From an uncultured Eubacterium sp. (GTDB taxonomy: Bacteria > Bacillota > Clostridia > Lachnospirales > Lachnospiraceae): a DNA stretch of 14,146 bases. The notes beneath the pieces were generated by a model, which searched no databases, was not told the DNA's origin, and saw only the letters and a list, made by a program, of their open reading frames with translations. Position 1 is the stretch's first letter. The number at the start of each line of letters is the position of its first letter. The stretch covers positions 1 to 14,146 of the forward strand of contig URYE01000074.1 in NCBI GenBank assembly GCA_900551945.1, in the 5' to 3' direction. The translations under genes and the position numbers were made by a program. Shown here in pieces: positions 7,661 through 14,146 of this stretch.

Positions 7661-7681
7661 TTCTCCATTCTTCCTTTATTA

Positions 7682-7703
7682 AACCTTGTAGCCACTCAAG
7701 GTT
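7682..7703 (-). promoter_or_regulatory. Leader hairpin of the small peptide gene
   Basis: AACCTTG and CAAGGTT form a perfect 7-bp stem with an 8-nt loop, at or just after the predicted transcription start and about 20 bases before the start codon. It may protect the 5' end or influence translation. Confidence 0.45.
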
Positions 7704-7711
7704 CATTTAAT

Positions 7712-7741
7712 TTTATACTATCATCTTAATAATATTGTCAA
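7712..7741 (-). promoter_or_regulatory. Promoter for the 28-residue peptide gene
   Basis: On the minus strand TTGACA (7741-7736) and TATAAA (7717-7712) are separated by 18 bases. This is one of the best promoter matches in the window and points directly at the small frame at 7574-7660. There is no larger gene it could serve on that strand before the convergent operon. Confidence 0.65.
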
Positions 7742-7885
7742 TAATTCACACTCCTTTAGTCCTTATTCTTAATTTTCTAAATTCACTTAAATATTAATAT
7801 ATTTAAAATCCAACCGCAAAACGCCAACTTACATTATCAAAAAACTTTATAAAATTAAAATAAACATCTTAATTTTTTATATTAA

Positions 7886-7947
7886 TTAAAAAATGTCGCA
7901 ATAATTTTATGACATTCTATTATTAATATCATAAAAACTATTGCGAC
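7886..7947 (-). terminator. Long-stem terminator of the dapA-like/nramp operon
   Basis: GTCGCAATA (7895-7903) pairs with TATTGCGAC (7939-7947), and TTTATGA (7906-7912) with TCATAAA (7929-7935), across a small internal loop. On the minus strand the hairpin is followed by ATTTTTTAA. It lies about 35 bases after the transporter stop codon. On the plus strand there is no T-tract. The remaining bases of 7742-7894 are AT-rich with nothing else I can identify. Confidence 0.7.
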
Positions 7948-7980
7948 TTAAAATATATTAGTGAGGTATTTACTTTTACA

Positions 7981-9249
7981 TTACTTAATTATTGAATTAA
8001 TAAGTTTTGGAATATAGTTCCACAATGCTGAACAAGTCATCACAAGTGCGAAAAGATAACTTATAAGCATACATATTTGAAGTACTCTCGGTGTTTTATA
8101 GCCTTCATTTACTTCTTTTTTAAATAACATTCTTAATACGAAAAGTCCTCCAAATGGAGTTGCTATTGCTGTTGCAATATTTGCTATAAATATAAGCTGT
8201 GTTGGTGAGCCACCGTATGTATAACATATTACTGCTGCAAATGCTATACAAGCAAGACAGCCATATCTTATAAACTTTGACTCAAGATTAACAGGTTTGT
8301 CAATTCCAGCGCCCAATAATACCATTCCTCTTTGTGTATTACCAAGCAAAGAGGAAAAGCCTGCGGCAAGAAGTGCAATACCCATTACAACTGGTGCTGC
8401 ATTTCCTAAAAATGGTACAAGCAAATCTCCTAATTGCGCTGGGGCTGTAATCTTTGTTCCAGTTGGGTGAAGCACTATCGCTCCAACAAGTACAATCGCT
8501 CCGGATATAAGAATAACTGAGATAACATGAGCTATTGCATCTGCTAACATAATACCATTAAACATATCTTCTTTTTTCCATTTTTTCTCAACACCAAGAT
8601 ATGTTCCGTAAATACCGGCTGTAATTGCAGCATTAGTACTTACATAAGCAAGTGCTGTTGTAAGACTTCCATCGGCAATCTGCCAATGAACAAAGCCACT
8701 TCCTAATTCGCCCCAATCTGGGCCTCCTGTTGCAACAAGAGTAGCATAAAAACATATTATCATTCCTACAATACATGCTGTTATCAATTTTTCAACTTTT
8801 GAATAAACCCCTTTTGTAAAATAACAAGCTAAGATTATAGCAATCATAATAAGCGAACCAAGCTTCCAATTTATCCCAAACACAAGATTCATACCAGCTC
8901 CCGAACCTGTGATGTTACCCATTGTAAAGAATAAACAAGAAAGAAAGGTTGCAATTCCCACAATACCTGCTGCTACCTTTCCATAATAATGTCTTATCGC
9001 ATGAATTATAGGCATTCCTGTAAGCATTGATATTCTATATGATGCTAACATAAATGTAATGCCCATAAATGCAATTGGTATAAGCAACCAAATCATTGAA
9101 TATCCATAATTAGAACCAAGCATGGCAGATGTTGTAATATTTCCTGGGCCAATAACAACACCCGCAAGAATAATACCAGGCCCTATTCTTTTAAGTAACT
9201 CCATAGGAGTCGCTTTTTTAACTTTTTTCTCATCAAATTGTTCTCCCAT
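7981..9249 (-). CDS. Nramp-family transporter lacking the canonical metal site
   Basis: This 422-residue integral membrane protein has about eleven hydrophobic segments. Its start, ELLKRIGPGIILAGVVIGPGN, resembles the Nramp/MntH amino terminus. Canonical Nramp proteins bind Mn2+ or Fe2+ through the aspartate and asparagine of DPGN in helix 1 and the methionine of an MPH motif in helix 6. Here helix 1 reads GPGN, with G34 in place of Asp, and the helix 6 region reads AAITAGIYGTYLG (207-219) with no MPH. It probably belongs to a divergent branch and may not carry transition metals. AGGAG lies seven bases before the ATG. It is the second gene of an operon with a DapA-superfamily lyase, 85 bases downstream, suggesting co-regulated uptake of a catabolic substrate or of a different ion. 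Confidence 0.8.
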   Translation of the reverse strand: MGEQFDEKKVKKATPMELLKRIGPGIILAGVVIGPGNITTSAMLGSNYGYSMIWLLIPIAFMGITFMLASYRISMLTGMPIIHAIRHYYGKVAAGIVGIATFLSCLFFTMGNITGSGAGMNLVFGINWKLGSLIMIAIILACYFTKGVYSKVEKLITACIVGMIICFYATLVATGGPDWGELGSGFVHWQIADGSLTTALAYVSTNAAITAGIYGTYLGVEKKWKKEDMFNGIMLADAIAHVISVILISGAIVLVGAIVLHPTGTKITAPAQLGDLLVPFLGNAAPVVMGIALLAAGFSSLLGNTQRGMVLLGAGIDKPVNLESKFIRYGCLACIAFAAVICYTYGGSPTQLIFIANIATAIATPFGGLFVLRMLFKKEVNEGYKTPRVLQICMLISYLFALVMTCSALWNYIPKLINSIIK

Positions 9250-9269
9250 ACGCCTTCTCCTATTATCAA

Positions 9270-9308
9270 GGGCAGCGACCTAGTATATTTAATACCAGAC
9301 CCCTGCCC
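9270..9308 (-). promoter_or_regulatory. Intergenic hairpin between dapA-like gene and transporter
   Basis: GGGCAG (9270-9275) pairs with CTGCCC (9303-9308), and CTAGTAT (9280-9286) with ATACCAG (9292-9298, one G-U pair), separated by a symmetrical 4x4 internal loop. There is no T-tract on either side, so it is unlikely to be a terminator. An RNA processing or stability element that sets the relative levels of lyase and transporter is a reasonable guess. Confidence 0.5.
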
Positions 9309-9334
9309 CCTAATTATAAGTGTTTTGTTATCTT

Positions 9335-10306
9335 TTACTTATATTGGTTCATGTCAACCTTTTCCATCTTACTTCTTTCAAGTCCAAGTGAAATCCAGTC
9401 CTTTTCTTCTTGATTTAATGGAAGTACTGGCTTTCTCATTAAGCCACTTGAGAAAATTCCTCTCTGAACTAATGCTTCTTTTAATCTTGCATGAGCTTCA
9501 CCAGATGGTTGTCCACCACCATATATAGCCTGTGAAATATGGTAAATTCTATTTGACCAGTCTTGAGCTTCTTTTAATGTATGCTTATCTGGATGAGAGA
9601 ATACATCCCATGCTGGACAAATAATTTCTGGAACACAACCTGCAAATCCGATTAATGCACCATCCATTCCTGGGAACCAGCTTACGCAAAGTGTTTCATC
9701 GTGACAAGTAATTAATGAAATGTCTGGACACTCCTGACGAAGAAGTCTTACATCATGTTCATAAATAGATGTTACTCTTGTACCCATCTTAATACATTTA
9801 ACATGGTCGATTTCCTTACACATCTTAATTAATGTTTCTACTGGATAAAATGCTTTGCTTGTTGCAGGATAAAGATGGATAATAATATCAATATCTGCTC
9901 CTTCTGCTACATCTTTTACATATTCAAATGGTGCGTCTTTGTGCATTCCGAAACGAAGCCACATATGTGGTGGCATTAAAAGGATACCATCTGCTCCGGC
10001 TTCCTTAGCTTCCTTAGCCATTTCAATTGACTCTGCTGTATTTTCACAATTAACACCAGAAATAATTGTCATTACATCGCCACATTCTTCGCTACAAATT
10101 TCTACAACACGTTTACGTTCTGCTCTTGTAAGTCCTGTAATTTCACCTGTGTGACCGTTACATACAAGTCCTTCAATTCCTTTTCCGTAGAAAGATTTAA
10201 TCCAACGAAGATATGCTCTGAATTCTGGTTCATTAATTGAATAATCATCGTTTAAAGGTACTGATACTGCTGGGAATATTGTTTTAAATGTTTTTACTTT
10301 TGCCAT
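9335..10306 (-). CDS. DapA-superfamily aldolase/dehydratase, substrate unknown
   Basis: This 323-residue TIM-barrel enzyme belongs to the class I dihydrodipicolinate synthase/N-acetylneuraminate lyase superfamily. CNGHTGEITGL (49-59) is the keto-acid carboxylate loop, equivalent to GTTGE. IIHLYPATS (142-150) contains the catalytic tyrosine Y146, and VKCIKMGTR (169-177) contains the Schiff-base lysine K173. It is about 30 residues longer than lysine-biosynthetic DapA and diverges after the lysine, so it is probably a catabolic pyruvate- or keto-acid-type lyase or dehydratase. AAGGAG lies ten bases before the ATG. It is the first gene of the minus-strand operon with the Nramp-like transporter, behind a strong promoter with a LacI-type operator. 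True DapA is unlikely given this context. Superfamily certain, substrate unknown. Confidence 0.85.
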   Translation of the reverse strand: MAKVKTFKTIFPAVSVPLNDDYSINEPEFRAYLRWIKSFYGKGIEGLVCNGHTGEITGLTRAERKRVVEICSEECGDVMTIISGVNCENTAESIEMAKEAKEAGADGILLMPPHMWLRFGMHKDAPFEYVKDVAEGADIDIIIHLYPATSKAFYPVETLIKMCKEIDHVKCIKMGTRVTSIYEHDVRLLRQECPDISLITCHDETLCVSWFPGMDGALIGFAGCVPEIICPAWDVFSHPDKHTLKEAQDWSNRIYHISQAIYGGGQPSGEAHARLKEALVQRGIFSSGLMRKPVLPLNQEEKDWISLGLERSKMEKVDMNQYK

Positions 10307-10416
10307 AATTAAAAATCTCCTTTTACTTTTAATTTATTATTTTATAATTTGATATATTTTCGTTAAGTTATGACACATTAACTGCCATCCGTTGCGCATC
10401 GGTTGAATTTGTTTTA

Positions 10417-10430
10417 TGCAATCGTTTGTA
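10417..10430 (-). promoter_or_regulatory. LacI-type operator in the dapA-like leader
   Basis: TACAAACGATTGCA (minus strand) fits the LacI-family pattern TGNAANCGNTTNCA except for one base, with the central CG step. It lies about 7-20 bases downstream of the predicted transcription start, a position suited to repression. A matching site sits in the lacI promoter at 10885-10898. Confidence 0.65.
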
Positions 10431-10443
10431 TCGCTGTGATTAT

Positions 10444-10472
10444 TTTATACCACATCACTTTTTTATAGTCAA
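10444..10472 (-). promoter_or_regulatory. Promoter of the dapA-like/nramp operon
   Basis: On the minus strand TTGACT (10472-10467) and TATAAA (10449-10444) are separated by exactly 17 bases. The transcript would have a leader of about 130 bases before the dapA-like ATG, containing the operator and a GC-rich imperfect palindrome, CCGTTGCGCATCGG, near 10388-10401. Confidence 0.75.
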
Positions 10473-10845
10473 TATTTTATGCAACTCCTGCAATATTTTG
10501 CATAAAAATAGTATTTTTTAGGTTAAAATGTATTGAAATAACATATACATTCCTATATTCACATATAAATATTGATAATTTTAAAGTTCTGTAATAGCTT
10601 TTATTGGTTATTTTTACAACTGTAATTTCACATTTAAAATAAAACATCTAAATAATCTTAATCGGCTTTATTACTTAATTTATAATGATAATAATTCCAT
10701 TACCATTTATCATAAAAATCTGCACTTTTTCTAATAAAAACAAGCATGGTTTATAATTATGTTGAAAATACTTTAAAACACTACATGATTAATTTACTTC
10801 ATATTACTTAAACAATTCTTTTTTATTTTATTTAATTTCTTTGTA
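10473..10845. other. AT-rich spacer between divergent promoters
   Basis: These roughly 370 bases lie between the two divergent promoters. I see no coding frame. ATGATAA (10685-10691) and TTATCAT (10707-10713) form a weak inverted repeat in an otherwise AT-rich stretch, without further support. Confidence 0.5.
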
Positions 10846-10874
10846 TTGTAATCCTTATCAAAATATAGTATATT
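10846..10874 (+). promoter_or_regulatory. Promoter of the lacI-family gene
   Basis: TTGTAA (10846-10851) and TATATT (10869-10874) are 17 bases apart and point at the regulator gene. The operator at 10885-10898 begins within a few bases of the predicted start of transcription. Confidence 0.6.
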
Positions 10875-10884
10875 AAATTATATA

Positions 10885-10898
10885 GACAAACGTTTTCA
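10885..10898 (+). promoter_or_regulatory. LacI-type operator, probable autoregulation site
   Basis: GACAAACGTTTTCA shares ACAAACGNTTNCA with the site in front of the dapA-like operon, and both have an A two bases before that core and AT-rich flanks after it. The right half fits the LacI-family half-site CGNTTNCA exactly and the left half differs by two bases. Its place just after the -10 box suggests that the regulator represses itself. Confidence 0.6.
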
Positions 10899-10930
10899 TT
10901 AAGTTTGCATTAAAGAGGAGGGATTTTATT

Positions 10931-11926
10931 ATGGCTACATTAAAAGACGTTGCAAAACTGGCTTGTGTTGATGTTAGCACAGTATCAAGGGCTTTGAACA
11001 ACACATCTTATGTTCACCCAGATACAAAAAAGCGAATTATGGCAGCAGTTGAACAATTAAGCTACAAGCCCAATATTTTAGCAAAAGGACTTAGACAGGG
11101 AAAACGCAATACCATTGGCGTAGTAGTTCCACGACTTCATTTAACATTATATGCTGATATGATGCAGGGTATAGAAAATGAATGTCGAAGTCTTGGATAT
11201 GCAACAATGGTTTGCATAACAGAAGACGACTGTGACCTTGAAAAAGATTATCTTAATAGATTAAGAAATGGTTTCGTTGACGGAATAATAATTGCAGGAA
11301 CTGGTAAGAATAATCACCTACTTCGAGATATTCACATAGACGGTCTTGGCATAATCCAAATCGTGCGTAAGCAGGATAAGTCATTAAGTAGTGTTATTGC
11401 TGATTACGATGCTTGTGGTTATGATACTGTAAAATACTTATATGACAAAGGTTGTAGAAATATTGGTCTTATTAATGGTTCTATGAACTATGCACCATAC
11501 AAGGAAAGATATAATGGTTTTCAACGAGCAATTAAAGAGCTTGGATTAAATGAATACTGTGCTGAGTCGCCCGACTCTATTAATAGCTTTGGATATGGCT
11601 ATCAGTGTACTGAACAACTTTTAAATAATAATCCTAAACTTGATGCTATTATGGCTGCCGTTGATATACAAGGTATGGCTGCATTAAGAGCTTTAAAGGT
11701 GCATGGACTTAAAGTTCCGCAAGATGTACGCCTTGTAAGTCTTACTGGTCACTCTATTGGAAATATGCTTGAAACCACTATGACTTCTCTTGAAATTCCA
11801 GCTTATGAGATGGGGCGTAAGGCAGTTAAAATGCTTATTGAAGAAATAGAAGCTCCTAAAGATTCAAAACCTAGCCCACAACACCTTGTCTTTCCTGCTT
11901 CTTTAGTCGAACGAGAAAGCTCATAA
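10931..11926 (+). CDS. LacI-family transcriptional regulator
   Basis: This 331-residue regulator has a helix-turn-helix at about residues 4-23 (LKDVAKLACVDVSTVSRAL). The hinge helix at 48-57 contains L54, which in this family inserts into the central CG step of the operator. A periplasmic-binding-protein-like sensor domain spans 60 to the end (TIGVVVPRL, then LDAIMAAVD and the family-typical TSLEIPAYEMG near the C-terminus). An unusually strong AGAGGAGGG ribosome binding site precedes the ATG. It is transcribed away from the dapA-like/nramp operon, and both promoters carry matching operators. The inference is a local repressor released by the substrate of that operon. The effector cannot be predicted. 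A strong terminator follows directly. Confidence 0.93.
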   Translation: MATLKDVAKLACVDVSTVSRALNNTSYVHPDTKKRIMAAVEQLSYKPNILAKGLRQGKRNTIGVVVPRLHLTLYADMMQGIENECRSLGYATMVCITEDDCDLEKDYLNRLRNGFVDGIIIAGTGKNNHLLRDIHIDGLGIIQIVRKQDKSLSSVIADYDACGYDTVKYLYDKGCRNIGLINGSMNYAPYKERYNGFQRAIKELGLNEYCAESPDSINSFGYGYQCTEQLLNNNPKLDAIMAAVDIQGMAALRALKVHGLKVPQDVRLVSLTGHSIGNMLETTMTSLEIPAYEMGRKAVKMLIEEIEAPKDSKPSPQHLVFPASLVERESS

Positions 11927-11930
11927 TAAA

Positions 11931-11980
11931 AAAGCTCCTATTTATATTGCGTATGTCAATAAATGGGGGCTTTATTTTTT
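11931..11980 (+). terminator. Terminator of the lacI-family gene
   Basis: AAAGCTCCTATTTAT (11931-11945) pairs along all 15 positions, including two G-U pairs, with ATAAATGGGGGCTTT (11959-11973). A T-run follows at 11975-11980. It starts four bases after the stop codon. Confidence 0.93.
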
Positions 11981-12107
11981 GACAAATATTGTCTACATAT
12001 GTCGTATATAAAGTTACACTATTACAGTCTCTTTTCTCACCTTTCTAACTTCAAATTTTATACTTTTTCCACCCCCCACCAAACAAAAACTTTTGCACAA
12101 TTTATAA

Positions 12108-12179
12108 AATAAAAAATAACACTATTAAACAACTTTCTTACTCATTAATACAAACGAGTTAAAAATCATTTAATAGTGT
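12108..12179 (-). terminator. Long-stem terminator of the malY-like gene
   Basis: ACACTATTAAA (12119-12129) and TTTAATAGTGT (12169-12179) form a perfect 11-bp stem, with a smaller ACTC/GAGT stem inside. On the minus strand it is followed by TATTTTTTATTTT. It begins ten bases after the malY-like stop. The stretch 11981-12107 between the two convergent terminators holds nothing I can identify. Confidence 0.75.
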
Positions 12180-12188
12180 CAACCAATT

Positions 12189-13355
12189 TTATTTTGCTAA
12201 AAGATACTGTTCTATACCTGTCTTTAATCTATTAAGTCCATCTTCTAATAAACTTCTAGGACAAGCTATATTTACTCTCATAAAACCATCTGCATTTCTA
12301 TACACATCTCCACTTGTTACAAAAAGTCCTGTCTTTTCTCTAATAAAATCACAAAGTTCTTCTGAATTTGTGGAAACACTTGTACAATCAACCCACATAA
12401 GATATGTAGCTTCCGCTTTTATTGGAAATACTACTTTAATATTTTCTTTTATAAAGTTTTCAGCAAACTTTCTATTTTCCCAAAGATACTTATTAAGCTC
12501 GTCAAGCCACTCACCACCTTCATTATATGCTACAACTGGTGCTATTGCCGCAAATACATTTGGCTCTGCAACTTCGTCTGTATTAATTGCCCTATTAACA
12601 CGATTTCTTAATCCTTCATCAGGAACTAATATAGCCGCTGTTTGAAGACCTGCTATATTAAAAGTCTTAGTAGGAGATACACAAGTAATACTATTATTTT
12701 TACAAATTTCTGACACAGAAGCAAATGGAATATATTCCTTTTCTGGCTCTACAATATCACAATGAATTTCATCAGATACAACAATTACATGGTTTTCACA
12801 ACACATATTACCTATTTTTTCAAGTGTAGCTTTATTCCATATTTTTCCGATAGGATTATGTGGATTACAAAGTATCATCATCGTTGTCTGAGGATTAGAT
12901 AGCTTTTCTTCTAAATCTTTAAAGTCAATATCAAACTCACCATTTTCATACTTTAATTTACTTTCTAATACATTTCTTCCATTATTTAATATTGAACTAA
13001 AAAAATGATTGTAAACTGGTGTCATTACAACTACATTTTCTGCTGGTGTAGTTAATTTTCTTACAATGCTTGAAAGTGCAGGAATTACACCTGTACAAAA
13101 CATAAGCCATTCTTTTTCTATATTAAAATGATGGCGTGTACTCCACCAATTCTTGTATGCCTTATACCATTCGTCACCTTTAAGCGCATACCCAAATACA
13201 CCATGCTTTGCTCTTTCTATTAAGGCATTTGTTATCTGTGGTGCAGTCTGAAAGTCCATATCTGCAACCCACATAGGAAGCTCCCCCTCCTTTGTCATGT
13301 CCCACTTTGCACAACCTGTATTTCTCCTATTAATTACTTCATCAAATGTACTCAT
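12189..13355 (-). CDS. malY: MalY/PatB-family PLP aminotransferase (C-S beta-lyase)
   Basis: This 388-residue fold-I PLP enzyme belongs to the MalY/PatB branch. LPMWVADMDF (26-35) and GYALKGDEWY sit at the substrate entrance. CTGVIPALS lies near 87-95, NPHNPIGKIW near 164-173, and VSDEIHCD (193-200) holds the aspartate that pairs with the PLP ring. SPTKTFNIAGL (227-237) carries the Schiff-base lysine K230. Members cleave cystathionine, cystine or related C-S bonds, releasing pyruvate, ammonia and a thiol, and some have side roles in regulation or aroma-compound formation. AGGAG lies eight bases before the ATG at 13355. The gene appears to be a single transcription unit with its own terminator. 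Family firm, in vivo substrate open. The gene symbol denotes the family, not a role in maltose control. Confidence 0.88.
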   Translation of the reverse strand: MSTFDEVINRRNTGCAKWDMTKEGELPMWVADMDFQTAPQITNALIERAKHGVFGYALKGDEWYKAYKNWWSTRHHFNIEKEWLMFCTGVIPALSSIVRKLTTPAENVVVMTPVYNHFFSSILNNGRNVLESKLKYENGEFDIDFKDLEEKLSNPQTTMMILCNPHNPIGKIWNKATLEKIGNMCCENHVIVVSDEIHCDIVEPEKEYIPFASVSEICKNNSITCVSPTKTFNIAGLQTAAILVPDEGLRNRVNRAINTDEVAEPNVFAAIAPVVAYNEGGEWLDELNKYLWENRKFAENFIKENIKVVFPIKAEATYLMWVDCTSVSTNSEELCDFIREKTGLFVTSGDVYRNADGFMRVNIACPRSLLEDGLNRLKTGIEQYLLAK

Positions 13356-13516
13356 ACCTAATCTCCTATTTTTTCATTATATATTAAATTAAAACAAAAT
13401 TTTTACTTACTTATAATGCTATTATCACTACGACAGATTATCAGAGAATTTTGCTAATTTTTCTAATATCAAAAATCTACCATGCCATAAACTTATGTTT
13501 ATCACAATAAAAGTCC

Positions 13517-13870
13517 TTAATCTCTAAAAATATTATGTCTATACTTTGATAATAATATAAGAAGTTCCATTCCTATTATACCACAAACTATGATTTCACT
13601 TAAGCCTACACTAAACATAAAATATGTTAAAAGTCCATCATATCCATAAGCATATTTTAATACAAATGGAACTATTATTGTGTTTGACACTATTGGCGGT
13701 ATTGGTGCTAACCATTTATTCTTTCTAACTAAGTATGTCCCTACTGCACCAATAAGAGTCGCAATACTACCAAATATAATATCCCAAATCATTCCACCAC
13801 CGATAATATTTGCGACAAGACAACCCACAAATAATCCTGGAACTGCTGCTGGTGTATAATCAACCCAATT
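13517..13870 (-). pseudogene. queT: 5'-truncated QueT-type transporter remnant
   Basis: The readable frame matches the C-terminal two thirds of QueT-family queuosine-precursor transporters: TPAAVPGLFVGCLVAN, GGMIWDIIFGSIATL, WLAPIPPIVSNTIIVP and GLSEIIVCG, with several membrane helices. Intact members are about 160 residues and begin with a helix and an FRVSEAL-type segment. Here the frame is closed by TGA at 13873-13871, only about 15 codons upstream of the conserved GCLVAN, and no ATG or ribosome binding site is available; the only possible start is a GTG inside the conserved region (13828). I could not recover the missing N-terminus in either other frame, which suggests deletion rather than a single frameshift. 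No preQ1-type riboswitch is visible upstream. Confidence 0.65.
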
Positions 13871-13873
13871 TCA

Positions 13874-14146
13874 AAAATAAATCTATCAAGATAAATCCAT
13901 AGCCAACATAGAAACATTTTTAAACAATTTGCCCTTTCTAATATTAAATAAACCAAAATCCTAATTTATAATACTCCCCACCACAATTCTTTACAAGACC
14001 GTTACAACCTAGACTTTATTTTACTTCGTATTTCACCCCCCTCCGTAAAGATAGCAGTAGTAGATAAATAATAAATGCACCATTAAAAGAACAATTTTTT
14101 GAATTTGTATGGCAATGGCAAACATACTTGTTTGACAATGACATAC
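13874..14146. other. AT-rich region without a supported gene
   Basis: I see no complete gene. On the plus strand, codons around 14044-14067 would read VKIAVVDK followed by two stops. A different frame stays open from about 14078 to the window edge, reading APLKEQFFEF and beyond. Both are too short to assign and have no clear start. A decayed gene is possible but unproven. Confidence 0.35.

Noticed and set aside
10388..10401. GC-rich imperfect palindrome CCGTTGCGCATCGG as a second operator
   Set aside because: It does not match the LacI-type sites nearby, and the pairing is short with one mismatch. It is noted in the promoter entry only.
10685..10713. Fur-box-like sequence and 7-bp inverted repeat between the divergent promoters
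   Set aside because: The Fur resemblance is partial and lies in a very AT-rich stretch, well away from both predicted promoters, so chance is the better explanation. The transporter also lacks the metal ligands.
12119..12179. Palindrome with CACTAT-type arms considered as a second copy of the element at 4173-4263
   Set aside because: Only about six bases of the arms are shared and the interiors are unrelated. Position and T-tract fit a terminator for the malY-like gene.
14044..14146. Possible response-regulator-like fragment (VKIAVVDK) and an open frame to the window edge
   Set aside because: Two stops follow immediately, the continuing frame is different, there is no start codon, and the stretch is too short to tell from chance.
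1..14146. CRISPR arrays, tRNA or rRNA genes, insertion sequences
   Set aside because: No regularly spaced repeats, no tRNA or rRNA signatures and no transposase frames were seen on either strand.

Overview
This window reads as chromosomal DNA from a low-GC, Gram-positive-type anaerobe, most likely class Clostridia and plausibly Lachnospiraceae. The evidence is the AT-rich composition (roughly one third G+C by eye), AGGAGG-type ribosome binding sites, intrinsic terminators, and the protein families present. The genus cannot be fixed from the sequence alone.

Positions 1-262 hold a non-coding stretch cut by the window edge. It starts GC-rich, contains a run of small hairpins and ends in an intrinsic terminator. 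I could not assign it to a known RNA family.

Positions 406-7505 (+ strand) form a six-gene polyamine cluster: a PLP fold-I amino-acid decarboxylase (probably arginine), a SpeE-like aminopropyltransferase, a carboxyspermidine dehydrogenase, a carboxyspermidine decarboxylase, agmatine deiminase (AguA) and N-carbamoylputrescine amidase (AguB), followed by a strong terminator. The set is sufficient on paper to convert arginine and aspartate semialdehyde to spermidine without SpeD. The SpeE homologue is therefore puzzling: no speD is present, and several residues normally conserved in its active site are changed. Gene order would also fit a route through carboxyaminopropylagmatine. A 91-nt nested palindrome with an internal terminator-like stem splits the cluster between dehydrogenase and decarboxylase.

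Positions 7573-7980 lie between convergent units. They hide a 28-codon membrane-peptide gene on the minus strand with a near-consensus promoter, plus the terminator of the next operon.

Positions 7981-11926 hold a DapA-superfamily lyase and an Nramp-family transporter (minus strand, one operon) diverging from a LacI-family regulator. The two promoters carry matching LacI-type operators just downstream of their -10 boxes, suggesting that this regulator controls both itself and the operon. The transporter lacks the usual Nramp metal-binding residues, so the locus may import and break down an unidentified small molecule.

Positions 12119-13870 (minus strand) carry a MalY/PatB-type C-S lyase with its own terminator, and a 5'-truncated remnant of a QueT-type transporter. 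The last ~270 bases contain no gene I can support.
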